Of a DNA stretch of 9,299 bases, positions 1 through 7,218 are shown in pieces; position 1 is the stretch's first letter; each line of letters begins with the position of its first letter. This DNA comes from Deferribacteraceae bacterium. Its GTDB lineage: Bacteria; Chrysiogenota; Deferribacteres; Deferribacterales; JAISNW01. The position numbers and the translations under genes were made by a program. The notes below the pieces were generated by a model. The model was not told where the DNA came from and made no database searches. It saw nothing but the letters and a program-made list of their open reading frames with translations. Location: contig JAISNW010000023.1 of assembly GCA_031276055.1 (NCBI GenBank), forward strand, positions 1 to 9,299, in the 5' to 3' direction.

Positions 1-1
1 G

Positions 2-235
2 TGCGGTTCGGTGACGCTTAGTTTTTCAAAGCCGATTGCCGTTGCTGCCTTTCACGATAATTCGAGCCTAGGCAGGTTCGTTATGGTGGATGGTTATAAT
101 GCGGCGGGCGGGGGGATAGTTACACAGATAATTGGGGATGGCGAAAATACAGACGCCTCTCCTATAGATTACGTTCAATTTGAGGAAGAGCTCTTTGCAC
201 TCCTTAAAAGACACTTCCCCCACAGGTTTTCATGA
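2..235 (+). CDS. cysN: Sulfate adenylyltransferase subunit 1 (CysN-like GTPase), C-terminal fragment
   Basis: This is the last 77 codons of a gene that enters from the left. The frame is open from the first full codon, so the in-frame GTG at 11 is internal and not a start. The residues resemble the end of the third, EF-Tu-like beta-barrel of CysN GTPases: a strand VTLSFSKPIAV, then LGRFVMVD and AGGGIV. A charged tail of about 30 residues ending in ELFALLKRHFPH follows. CysN is known to couple GTP hydrolysis to adenylylsulfate formation by CysD. No APS-kinase domain follows, so this is not a CysNC fusion, at least at the C-terminus. It sits 61 bases upstream of the sulfur-carrier gene on the same strand, which fits a pathway running from sulfate activation to sulfide. 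The GTPase domain is outside the window, so another translation-factor-like GTPase is possible but less likely in this context. Confidence 0.72.
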   Translation, partial: CGSVTLSFSKPIAVAAFHDNSSLGRFVMVDGYNAAGGGIVTQIIGDGENTDASPIDYVQFEEELFALLKRHFPHRFS

Positions 236-296
236 AGGGGTTGTTGCCTGAAATTCCTTGTAATTTCGTGATAGATGAAAATAGATAGGTAGTTTT

Positions 297-500
297 ATGA
301 ACCTTTTAATTAATGGAGAGAAGAAAACTTTTGCAGATGGGATAAATATTGCCCAACTGCTGAAAGTAGAGGATGTGGAATCGCCTGATATGGTGTCCGT
401 GCAGTTTAACGGAGAGTTCCTTAAACGCCATGAATATGATGCAGCCTACCCCAAAGACAACGATGAAGTAAACTTTTTATATTTCATGGGGGGCGGTTAA
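297..500 (+). CDS. hcyS: Ubiquitin-fold sulfur carrier protein, HcyS/ThiS/MoaD-like
   Basis: A 67-residue protein of the size and pattern of ThiS/MoaD sulfur carriers. It opens with a beta strand (MNLLINGEKK), has a central NGEF turn, and ends NFLYFMGGG. The terminal glycines are the part that is adenylated and converted to a thiocarboxylate in this family. The start is supported by a TAGGT element about 6 bases upstream. The stop overlaps the next gene by one base (TAATG at 498-502), so translation is probably coupled to its activating enzyme. ThiS for thiamine is the alternative, but no thiamine gene is nearby. The neighbours (adenylyltransferase, JAMM protease, sulfite reductase) match the HcyS system for homocysteine synthesis. 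CysO of the Mec+/CysM cysteine route is a second alternative. The C-terminus ends in three glycines instead of the Gly-Gly-Ala reported for the Wolinella precursor. Confidence 0.85.
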   Translation: MNLLINGEKKTFADGINIAQLLKVEDVESPDMVSVQFNGEFLKRHEYDAAYPKDNDEVNFLYFMGGG

Positions 501-1300
501 TGCGCGATCTGAATGAGAGCGAGATTGAACGATATTCACGCCATATCATCCTTCAAGATATAGGGGTGGAAGGGCAAGAGCGCATCTGTGCAGGCAAGGT
601 TTTAGTTATAGGTGCGGGCGGGTTAGGTTCTCCTGTGTTATACTATCTTGCGGCGGCGGGAGTAGGCGAGATCGGGATTGCCGATGGCGATGAGGTGGAT
701 TTAAGCAATTTGCAGCGGCAGATACTGCACACCGAAGCAGACATTGGCAGAGCAAAAACAGCGTCCGCTGTAGAGAAGTTATCCGCTGTCAACTCCAATG
801 TTAAATTCAATGTCTACCATGAATTTCTCACAGCTGAAAATATATTGGGGATAGTGAAAGATTACGATTTCATCATAGACGGCACGGACAGCTTTTCTTC
901 CAAATTCCTTATAAACGATGCCTGCGTCCTTGCTAAAAAGCCGTTTTCCCATGGGGGGATCTTGCGTTTTTCAGGGCAGACGATGACGATAAACCCCTTT
1001 CAGAGCGCATGCTACGCCTGCGTTTTTGACGCCCCTCCGCCCAGCGGTTCTGTTCCCTCTTGTTCTCAAGCTGGGATTTTAGGCTCTGTCGCGGGGATGC
1101 TAGGCGTCATCCAAGCCACCGAAGCGTTAAAGTTTTTATCAGGTGCGGGCGCTCCCCTTTATAACGCTATATTGTCTTTTGACGCCCTCACCATGACATT
1201 TAGGAAGGCGCTGCTTAAGCGCAATCCTCGTTGCAGAATCTGCGGTTCAGGCGGAATAAGCGGGCTTTCCGACTATGAACAGAAGGTGTGTGATTTATAA
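500..1300 (+). CDS. hcyF: ThiF/MoeB/HesA-family adenylyltransferase activating the sulfur carrier
   Basis: A 266-residue E1-like enzyme, near the usual length for ThiF/MoeB. Such enzymes adenylate the C-terminal glycine of a small carrier using ATP and Mg. Visible motifs are the nucleotide-binding loop GAGGLGSP (residues 38-45), the segment IADGDEVDLSNLQRQ (60-74) with the conserved arginine R73, and DGTD (127-130) for Mg/ATP. Two zinc-ligand pairs are present, CYAC (171-174) and CRIC (245-248). C188 in PSCSQAG is at the position of the conserved crossover-loop cysteine of MoeB/ThiF. There is no C-terminal rhodanese domain, so sulfide would have to come from another source, plausibly the sulfite reductase of this operon. 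The start codon overlaps the carrier stop, and the GGGGGCGG run just before it can serve as ribosome-binding site. The family is certain. Assignment as HcyF, not ThiF or MoeB, rests on context. Confidence 0.9.
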   Translation: MRDLNESEIERYSRHIILQDIGVEGQERICAGKVLVIGAGGLGSPVLYYLAAAGVGEIGIADGDEVDLSNLQRQILHTEADIGRAKTASAVEKLSAVNSNVKFNVYHEFLTAENILGIVKDYDFIIDGTDSFSSKFLINDACVLAKKPFSHGGILRFSGQTMTINPFQSACYACVFDAPPPSGSVPSCSQAGILGSVAGMLGVIQATEALKFLSGAGAPLYNAILSFDALTMTFRKALLKRNPRCRICGSGGISGLSDYEQKVCDL

Positions 1301-1302
1301 AG

Positions 1303-1704
1303 ATGCTTAAAATCACCGAAGAAGTTTATAACACTCTAATAGAGCACGTTAAAAAGGAATATCCAAACGAGGCTTGCGGCTTTCTGGCAGGAGAAGAGGC
1401 GGGGCTGGCAACTGTAATCTTCCCTATGCGCAATATAGATGAGAGCCCCATCCACTTTACAATGGAGCCTAAAGAGCAGTTCAACGTATTAAGAGAGGCT
1501 ATAAAGCGCGGGGTGAAGCTCACCGTCTGCTACCACTCCCACCCAGCAACCCCCGCTCGACCTTCACAGGAGGATCTGTTGGAGCTTACAGACCCTAAAT
1601 TAAGCTACATTATCGTTTCACTAGCTAATAAAGAGGCCAAACTGAAATCTTTTAAGATAAAAGGCGGCGCTGCTGAAGAAGAAGAGATCGAGGTGATAAG
1701 ATGA
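1303..1704 (+). CDS. hcyD: JAMM/MPN-family zinc metalloprotease, HcyD/Mec-like
   Basis: A 133-residue, single-domain Mov34/MPN/PAD-1 metalloprotease. The JAMM motif is complete: E23 in the NEACG segment as candidate catalytic glutamate, then HSHP with H78 and H80, and PSQED with D91 as the third zinc ligand. Prokaryotic relatives next to sulfur-carrier genes are known to remove residues after the Gly-Gly of the carrier, or to release an amino acid attached to it (Mec+ for cysteine, HcyD for homocysteine). No signal peptide is seen, so it should act in the cytoplasm. The C-terminus is acidic (AEEEEIE). It starts 2 bases after the adenylyltransferase stop, and its stop overlaps the next start in an ATGA junction (1701-1704), so translation is probably coupled on both sides. 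The choice between HcyD and Mec+ depends on whether a MetY or CysM homolog completes the operon outside the window. Confidence 0.87.
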   Translation: MLKITEEVYNTLIEHVKKEYPNEACGFLAGEEAGLATVIFPMRNIDESPIHFTMEPKEQFNVLREAIKRGVKLTVCYHSHPATPARPSQEDLLELTDPKLSYIIVSLANKEAKLKSFKIKGGAAEEEEIEVIR

Positions 1705-3962
1705 GTTCATACGAGCTTCCCTCTAGCATTGCAGATGATCTTGAGAAGTTTAAGGAGGTTTATAAAGATTATCTAGCAGGCAAAGTTGACAACATGCTTT
1801 TTAAGGCTGCTCGCGTTCCTTTTGGGATATATGAACAGCGCGAGCGCGGTTCATTTATGATTAGAACAAAACTCCCCGGCGGAATCATAAGCCTAGAGCA
1901 GTTGAAGAGGTTAGCGGAGCTAGCTGAGAGATTCGGCGATGGGAGGCTTCACATTACAACCCGCGCAGGCGCTCAGATACACGGCGTTAAGATAGGCGAT
2001 TTCATAGAGGCGATAGAGCTGCTCCACGCTGTAGGGTTGACCAATAGAGGAGGGGGCGGAAATACTGTCCGCAATATCACTGCAAAGCCTCTAAGCGGCG
2101 TTGCAAAAGGGGAGGCGTTTGACATTACCCCGCACCTTTTAGCTCTTAACTTAAAGATGCTTGAACGAAAAGATTCCTACAACCTCCCCCGAAAGTATAA
2201 GATCGCCTTTACCGCAGACGGAGAGGATAGTTTGAACGCAGAGGCGACTGACATCGGCTTTGCTGCAAAGGTGCGCAGCGGCGTTAGAGGTTTTAAGGTC
2301 TTTGTATGCGGCGGGATGGGCGGAAAATCTAAAATAGGCTTACCCCTTATAGAGTTCTTACCGGAAGATGAGGTTTTCCTCCTGGCTCAGGCGGTGAAAG
2401 AAGTTTTTAATGAATACGGCAACCGCAGGGATAAAAGCGCCGCTCGTTTACGTTTCCTCCTTGAACAGATAGGCTTTGAAAAGTTTAGGTGTATAACTTA
2501 TTTTAAGTGCTATGAGTTAAAGGGGAGTTTAGATTGGAGATTAAACTTAAAAGAGCTGCCTGAACTTCCTTCTATCCTCTCAGAAACTTGTTCCCAACCG
2601 CTAAATGTTGATGAGGCGTTATGGCGGCAAAGGTTTGTCATCCCGCAGAAACAGGAAGGTTATTTTGCTGTAAAAGTCCCTCTATATCTAGGGGATGCCT
2701 CCTCAGAGAGCTTAAAGGAGCTTGTCAACGCCCTTGCTCATAAGAGTGTAGAGTGCATCAGATTCGGCGCAGATCAGAATATCTACCTTAGAAATTTAGT
2801 AGAAGAAGAGCTTACCGCTCTGCATCCGCTCTTAAAGAGAGTATCTCCCCTTGTGGATAAGCCGGCCCTGATAGGAGATATTTCTGTATGTGCGGGGGCT
2901 CTCACCTGCCAGCTCGGGATCACAAACTCCCGCGGAGCATTTAGAGCTATAGAGAAGAAGCTTGCAAACCTTCCGCTAGATGAGTTGTCAGGGTTGAAGA
3001 TAAAGATATCAGGCTGCCCCAACAGTTGCGGGCGGCATCTCACAGCGGACATCGGTTTTTATGGGAAGGTAAAAAGAGAAGGGGGCGTCTCCTACCCTGC
3101 CTATGCGGTGGTTGCAGGAGCAGCTGTTAAGGATGGCAGAGCAAAATTTGCCGAAAATATAGGGGATATAAGTGCATTTTTCTTAGCTGATTTCGTTGCA
3201 GAGGCTCTTTTGACGTGGAAGGCAGCAAAGGCGGATTTTAAGGATTTTACTGCTTACTTTTATGATAAAGGCGCTCACGGCTTAAAAGAGATTCTAGCGC
3301 GCTATGCTAATATCCCGCCTTTTGAGGAGGATAAAAACCCATATTATGATCTATACGTCAATGAGATATTTTCCCTTAAAGGCAGGGGCGCAGGGGAGTG
3401 CAGCGCGGGGATGACTGATCTTTTAGAGGCGGATAAAACCGCTCTGGAAAAGGTTCTGCAAGAAGAACCCTCCCCTTCAAAACTCTCTCTCATCCGCCTA
3501 TATGCAACTAGGATGCTCCTTGTTGCAAGGGGAGAGGATGCACGCGACGCTCTGGAAGCTGCTAAGCTGTTTAAGCTGCACTTTATTGATACAGGGTTAA
3601 TCAGCGCAAAGTTTACTCCGCTTTTAGAAGGGGAGCCTCAAGAGGGGGTTGTTCAACTGGCAGAGGCGGTATTAAGGCTGTACTCCACTATGGACAATAC
3701 CTTAAAATTTACGGGAGAGTTATCAGAGGGGGCGGTAAAAGCTGTGAAACTAGTTGATCTAAGGGGGGTGGCATGCCCATTAAACTTTGTTAAAACCAAA
3801 ATTGAGCTTGCAAAAGTTAGATCAGGCGATGCTATCGAAGTGCTCCTTGATGACGGCGCACCTATAGAGAACGTGCCCCGCTCCGCTGCCAGTGAAGGAC
3901 ATACTGTAAGTGAACCTATAGATGAAGGAGGCTATTGGCGTGTGAGGATAGAGAAAAAATAG
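1701..3962 (+). CDS. Siroheme/4Fe-4S sulfite reductase fused to a helical domain and C-terminal TusA-like domain
   Basis: A 753-residue protein in three parts. Residues 1 to about 545 form a hemoprotein sulfite/nitrite reductase with two ferredoxin-like half repeats. Candidate siroheme/substrate residues are R88 (HITTRAG), R124 (NTVRN) and the lysines K165 and K167 of LPRKYK. The 4Fe-4S ligands are C397 and C403 (CAGALTC) and C439 and C443 (GCPNSCG). Residues about 555-680 are a mostly helical segment with the motif GRGAGECSAG (561-570), function unknown. Residues about 682-753 are a TusA/SirA-like domain with C692 in CPLN, where CPxP is usual. The likely role is six-electron reduction of sulfite to sulfide for the carrier protein. 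No flavoprotein CysJ is encoded here, so ferredoxin is the likely donor. A good AGGTGA ribosome-binding site (1691-1696) precedes the start. Nitrite reductase is the alternative, but the context favours sulfite. Confidence 0.88.
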   Translation: MSSYELPSSIADDLEKFKEVYKDYLAGKVDNMLFKAARVPFGIYEQRERGSFMIRTKLPGGIISLEQLKRLAELAERFGDGRLHITTRAGAQIHGVKIGDFIEAIELLHAVGLTNRGGGGNTVRNITAKPLSGVAKGEAFDITPHLLALNLKMLERKDSYNLPRKYKIAFTADGEDSLNAEATDIGFAAKVRSGVRGFKVFVCGGMGGKSKIGLPLIEFLPEDEVFLLAQAVKEVFNEYGNRRDKSAARLRFLLEQIGFEKFRCITYFKCYELKGSLDWRLNLKELPELPSILSETCSQPLNVDEALWRQRFVIPQKQEGYFAVKVPLYLGDASSESLKELVNALAHKSVECIRFGADQNIYLRNLVEEELTALHPLLKRVSPLVDKPALIGDISVCAGALTCQLGITNSRGAFRAIEKKLANLPLDELSGLKIKISGCPNSCGRHLTADIGFYGKVKREGGVSYPAYAVVAGAAVKDGRAKFAENIGDISAFFLADFVAEALLTWKAAKADFKDFTAYFYDKGAHGLKEILARYANIPPFEEDKNPYYDLYVNEIFSLKGRGAGECSAGMTDLLEADKTALEKVLQEEPSPSKLSLIRLYATRMLLVARGEDARDALEAAKLFKLHFIDTGLISAKFTPLLEGEPQEGVVQLAEAVLRLYSTMDNTLKFTGELSEGAVKAVKLVDLRGVACPLNFVKTKIELAKVRSGDAIEVLLDDGAPIENVPRSAASEGHTVSEPIDEGGYWRVRIEKK

Positions 3963-3996
3963 GCGCTGTAATTACGGAGCGGTTTTAAGCGGCTGC

Positions 3997-5655
3997 TCAT
4001 GAAAGCATCTGTCTTGCACGGGCGAGGGCTTTATCTATATGGTCTGTCACATTCTCTTTGCCAAGAATATCTAATAAACCGCTGGATTTTATCAGCTTAT
4101 ACGGTTCAGGTTGAACCCCTGAAAGTATGAGGGCGGCGCCGTTTCTAACGCATGTGGCGGAAAATGTTTCCAGAGCGTTTAGCCCTGTGGTGTCCATTAC
4201 AGGAACGCTGCGCATACGCAATATAATAATCCCAGATATCTCTGCAACGGATTCCATAGTATGAATTAAATTATTGGCGGCGCCGAAAAAGAAAGGACCG
4301 TTTATCTCGTAGATGCTTACTCCGTCTGGAACATCTTTGAAACGGAGATCATCTGTATCCACACTGGAAGGGGTGACAAGGTTAAGGGTGGTAACATCGC
4401 TCATACGTTTTATAAATAAGAGCGCCGCCATTACCACCCCCACCTCAACAGCGACTGTAATATCCACCAGCACCGTAAGCAGAAGGGCGGTGAGCATAAC
4501 GAACATATCGCTGCGGCTCTGCCGGCTAAACTTTATCAACCTTCTCGGATCAAACATATCCCAAGATATAACAGAGAGCATCCCCGCTATAGCCGCCATA
4601 GGGATCATCTCCACCCCTTTTGCAAAGAAGAGTATAAATATTAAGATCGTAATGGCGTGAATCATCCCTGCTATAGGAGTTTTTCCTCCCGCCTTGATAT
4701 TTGTTACAGTGCGGGCTATCGCACCCGTAGCGGGTATTCCGCCGAAGAGCGCTGAAAGGATATTCCCAACCCCCTGCCCAAAGAGCTCTGTATCAGAATC
4801 GTGCCGATCGGCGCTCATCCCATCGGCCACCACTGCCGACAATAGAGATTCAATCGCCGCTAAAATAGCGATAGTAAAGGCGGAGGGCAATACCAGCCTT
4901 AACATCTCTAAAGAGAATTCAGGCAGCACCGGTGCAGGCAGATTCCGCGGGAGTTCTCCGAAATGAGAGTATATCGTAGGCACAGGGATATTAAAAAGGG
5001 CGGTGGCAACCGTAACTAAAACTATAGCAAAAACGTGGCTGGGGATCTTCTTTAAGCGCTTTCGGACAGTCATAATTATTATAATGGTGGATGCACCCAC
5101 CCCTACCGCCCAAAAGTTGATCTTTTTAATTGTTATACTCTCATAGTATGCTCTAAACTTCTCTGCAAAATCTGCGGGCACGCTCCCCATTTCAAGACCA
5201 AGAAGGTCTTTAAGCTCCGTTGTAAAGAGGATAACCGCTATACCCGCTGTAAAGCCGAGCACCACAGGGTAAGGGATAAATTTAATATAAGAGCCCAACC
5301 TAGTATATGCAAAGAGGATTAGAATAACCCCTGCAATAATTGTAGCGAGAGCTAAACCGTTATAGCCGTATTTTGCGGCGATAGTGTATACTATAACCAC
5401 AAACGCTCCTGTAGGTCCGCCTATCTGATAGCGGCTGCCGCCGAGAAAGGATATGAAAAAACCCGCCACTATAGCGGTAAAAAACCCCCTCTCCGGCTCA
5501 AGCCCTGATGCTATCGCAAAAGCGGAAGCGAGGGGAACAGCAACAATCCCCACTGTTAAGCCTGCGGCGCAATCTTTCTTAAATATGCTGAGAGAGTAGC
5601 TCTTTATACTCTCAAAAAATTTAGGGTATATCTTTGCAAATTTAATAACAGCCAT
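3997..5655 (-). CDS. SulP-family anion transporter with C-terminal STAS domain (probable sulfate permease)
   Basis: An inner-membrane transporter of 552 residues from the chosen start. Numbered from the GTG codon one position earlier, residues about 28-420 carry many hydrophobic segments typical of SulP. These include VGIVAVPLASAFAIASGL in the first helices, GGPTGAF around 80-86, and the AAIESLLSAVVADG segment followed by GGIPATGAIART near 305-316. A STAS domain occupies about 440-553, with DTTGL at 489-493 where regulatory STAS proteins have a phosphorylatable DSSG loop. The family imports sulfate, bicarbonate, molybdate or dicarboxylates, and substrate cannot be read from sequence. Sulfate is favoured because the gene converges on a sulfate-assimilation operon 34 bases away. 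The ATG at 5655 is preferred over the adjacent GTG at 5658 because AAGGA lies 5 bases before the ATG but only 2 before the GTG. Confidence 0.88.
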   Translation of the reverse strand: MAVIKFAKIYPKFFESIKSYSLSIFKKDCAAGLTVGIVAVPLASAFAIASGLEPERGFFTAIVAGFFISFLGGSRYQIGGPTGAFVVIVYTIAAKYGYNGLALATIIAGVILILFAYTRLGSYIKFIPYPVVLGFTAGIAVILFTTELKDLLGLEMGSVPADFAEKFRAYYESITIKKINFWAVGVGASTIIIIMTVRKRLKKIPSHVFAIVLVTVATALFNIPVPTIYSHFGELPRNLPAPVLPEFSLEMLRLVLPSAFTIAILAAIESLLSAVVADGMSADRHDSDTELFGQGVGNILSALFGGIPATGAIARTVTNIKAGGKTPIAGMIHAITILIFILFFAKGVEMIPMAAIAGMLSVISWDMFDPRRLIKFSRQSRSDMFVMLTALLLTVLVDITVAVEVGVVMAALLFIKRMSDVTTLNLVTPSSVDTDDLRFKDVPDGVSIYEINGPFFFGAANNLIHTMESVAEISGIIILRMRSVPVMDTTGLNALETFSATCVRNGAALILSGVQPEPYKLIKSSGLLDILGKENVTDHIDKALARARQMLS

Positions 5656-5665
5656 CACGTTCCTT
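5656..5665 (-). promoter_or_regulatory. Ribosome-binding site deciding the SulP start
   Basis: On the - strand an AAGGA element (5665 to 5661) is followed by the 5 bases ACGTG and then ATG at 5655. This spacing is normal for the ATG. It is too short for the in-frame GTG at 5658, which would leave only 2 bases. Confidence 0.6.
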
Positions 5666-5711
5666 TATGAAAAAAGCAGAATGAAAAGCACTCTATCTGT
5701 TGAAAGGAAAG

Positions 5712-5740
5712 GTTCTACTCTCGTTTAATAAAAAAAGCAA
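5712..5740 (-). promoter_or_regulatory. Possible sigma-70-like promoter of the SulP gene
   Basis: On the - strand TTGCTT (5740-5735) and TAGAAC (5717-5712) are separated by 17 bases. The -35 matches the consensus at 3 of 6 positions and the -10 at 4 of 6. It would give a leader of about 50 bases ending in a good ribosome-binding site. The match is weak and the region is AT-rich, so this is tentative. Confidence 0.28.
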
Positions 5741-5762
5741 TAAAATCTTAGGCGTTATTTGA

Positions 5763-7181
5763 TTAACTTTCCAGAGAGAATGTTAATCGAGCATCCCCGC
5801 AGACATCTTCAATAAAATCGTGCTCGTGGGAGATAAGGATTAGTGCGGCGGGAAACTCTTTTAAGAGGGCTGTAATATACCTTTTAGTTTTTATATCAAT
5901 GTTGTTTGTTATTTCATCAAGGATTAACAACGTCTTTGGGGTTACAGCTGCAATCGCTAAGGAGAGTCGGGCTTTCTCGCCGCAGGAGAGGGAGTTCGCT
6001 TTGCAATTAATATCGTTGTCGGTGGAGAATAGAAAGTCGTTTAGGTGGGTGCGTATCTGTGCAGCGGGGTAATTTGAGATGGAAGAGACGTTTTCAAAAA
6101 CAGTTTTTTCACCCTCAAGGGATGCATAGTGCTGATCGAGGCATCCTATAAGTTCAGGCGGCGGGGTTATCCACTCCCCTGATATACGCAGGTTTGTAAA
6201 ACCAGCTATAGCCTTTGCAAGAGTGCTCTTGCCTGTTGCATTCCTCCCCGCAAGCACTAACCTTGAACCTGCAGCAAGGGTTATCTCTATCCCGCTTATC
6301 AGCGCCTTCCCATTCCAGCCGACGCAGCCGTTTATAATATGTAAGATAGTCTTAGACTTATTGAAATTTGAAGGGAGTATAAATTTCGGCTTCCTCTCCT
6401 GCAACGGCGCAAGGGCGGCTAAACGTTCTTTAATATCCTCCCGTCTCTCTTTTAATTCTGACGCCTTCCTGCCGCGAGAGTTCTCTGATGCGGATTTCAT
6501 AATTCCCGCCGCTATAGGCGGCATCTTATGGTTTTTTATCGCTTTTTTTCCTGCGGCGCGGCTCTTTTTGGATTGTTCCTGCTCTTTCATTAGGGAGATA
6601 TGAGCCCTCTTCCGCTCTAACTTCACCTGCTCAAATTCAGCCAGCTGAGAGAGCCTCTCTTGCTCTAGGTGTGCGGTATAAGATGGATATGAACCATTAA
6701 ATATAGACATCTGTTTATTATTTATATGCCAAACTGTTTCAGCAAGGCGGGATAAGAGTTCTTCATCGTGGGATGCGAAGATTATTGCGCCGTTAAATCT
6801 TTCAAGCATACGCAATAGTGAACGGCGGTTGTCTACATCTAGGTGGTTGGTGGGCTCATCTAGGATTAGAATATCAGGGTGATCTTTAAGAGCGGCGGAG
6901 AGAGCTTTATTAAAACGCTCGCTGCCGCTATTTTCAGAAAAATCCTCCACCGTTTGGGAAACATAGCCTATTGATAACCCTATTTTGCGGGTTATCCGCC
7001 CCGTTTTTGGCTCACTCTTCTCTGCAAGCAAGTTTAAGAGTTGAGTTTTGCCCGCCCCATTATCACCGATAAGGGCGATTCTATCGCCCGCGTATACCTT
7101 CGCCGAAAACTCCGCGAAACAGAGCTTGCTGCCAAAGCTGATAGATGCTTCAGATATATCGATTAATAAGATAGACATCAT
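5763..7181 (-). CDS. ABC-F family ATPase with short first nucleotide-binding domain (ribosome-associated type)
   Basis: A soluble 472-residue protein with two ABC ATPase domains and no membrane segments, as in ABC-F translation factors and ribosome-protection proteins. Domain 1 has Walker A GDNGAGKT (39-46), Q76, a signature-like SGSER (85-89), Walker B LILDEP (105-110) and H138. Only 8 residues lie between Q76 and the signature, so most of the helical subdomain is missing. A similar shortening is known in Vga/Msr-type antibiotic-resistance ABC-F proteins. Residues about 170-260 form a charged, basic helical linker, the part that enters the ribosome in this family. Domain 2 has GRNATGKST (312-320), signature LSCGE (398-402), Walker B LLILDE (418-423) and H452. 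It starts with tandem ATG codons and no convincing ribosome-binding site. The role is probably translation rescue or drug protection. Substrate drug class cannot be inferred. Confidence 0.88.
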   Translation of the reverse strand: MMSILLIDISEASISFGSKLCFAEFSAKVYAGDRIALIGDNGAGKTQLLNLLAEKSEPKTGRITRKIGLSIGYVSQTVEDFSENSGSERFNKALSAALKDHPDILILDEPTNHLDVDNRRSLLRMLERFNGAIIFASHDEELLSRLAETVWHINNKQMSIFNGSYPSYTAHLEQERLSQLAEFEQVKLERKRAHISLMKEQEQSKKSRAAGKKAIKNHKMPPIAAGIMKSASENSRGRKASELKERREDIKERLAALAPLQERKPKFILPSNFNKSKTILHIINGCVGWNGKALISGIEITLAAGSRLVLAGRNATGKSTLAKAIAGFTNLRISGEWITPPPELIGCLDQHYASLEGEKTVFENVSSISNYPAAQIRTHLNDFLFSTDNDINCKANSLSCGEKARLSLAIAAVTPKTLLILDEITNNIDIKTKRYITALLKEFPAALILISHEHDFIEDVCGDARLTFSLES

Positions 7182-7188
7182 TCGTTAA

Positions 7189-7218
7189 ATTCTAGCATAA
7201 ATTTTTAAGCTGTTGCAA
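7189..7218 (-). promoter_or_regulatory. Candidate extended -10 promoter for the ABC-F gene, predicted leaderless
   Basis: On the - strand TTGCAA (7218-7213) and TAGAAT (7194-7189) are 18 bases apart, and TGC directly precedes the -10, giving an extended -10 element. Matches to consensus are 4 of 6 and 5 of 6. Seven bases separate the -10 from the first ATG at 7181, so transcription should start at or one base before that codon. This agrees with the lack of a Shine-Dalgarno sequence. The -35 lies inside a palindrome. Confidence 0.5.

Noticed and set aside
11..235. A short independent gene starting at the GTG at 11
   Set aside because: The frame is open to the left edge and the residues before the GTG continue a CysN beta strand, so this is the end of a longer gene.
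250..267. GAAATT/AATTTC hairpin between cysN and the sulfur-carrier gene
   Set aside because: A 6-base AT-rich stem with a 6-base loop is weak and not followed by a T-run. It could be chance, and read-through from cysN is more likely.
3963..3996. Bidirectional terminator between the convergent sulfite reductase and SulP genes
   Set aside because: The best pairing is a 6-base stem with one wobble pair (3977-3982 with 3993-3998) and a 10-base loop, without a proper T-run on either strand, so I did not list it as a terminator.
4313..4966. Two + strand open frames inside the SulP gene
   Set aside because: Both are antisense to conserved SulP and STAS regions, are Ser/Thr/Ile-rich low-information translations, and lack ribosome-binding support.
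5691..5762. Rho-independent terminator of the ABC-F gene
   Set aside because: A T-run is present on the - strand near 5730-5737, but no GC-rich stem precedes it.
6223..6603. A 126-codon open frame on the + strand inside the ABC-F gene
   Set aside because: It is antisense to well-supported ATPase motifs and its translation shows no recognisable domain.
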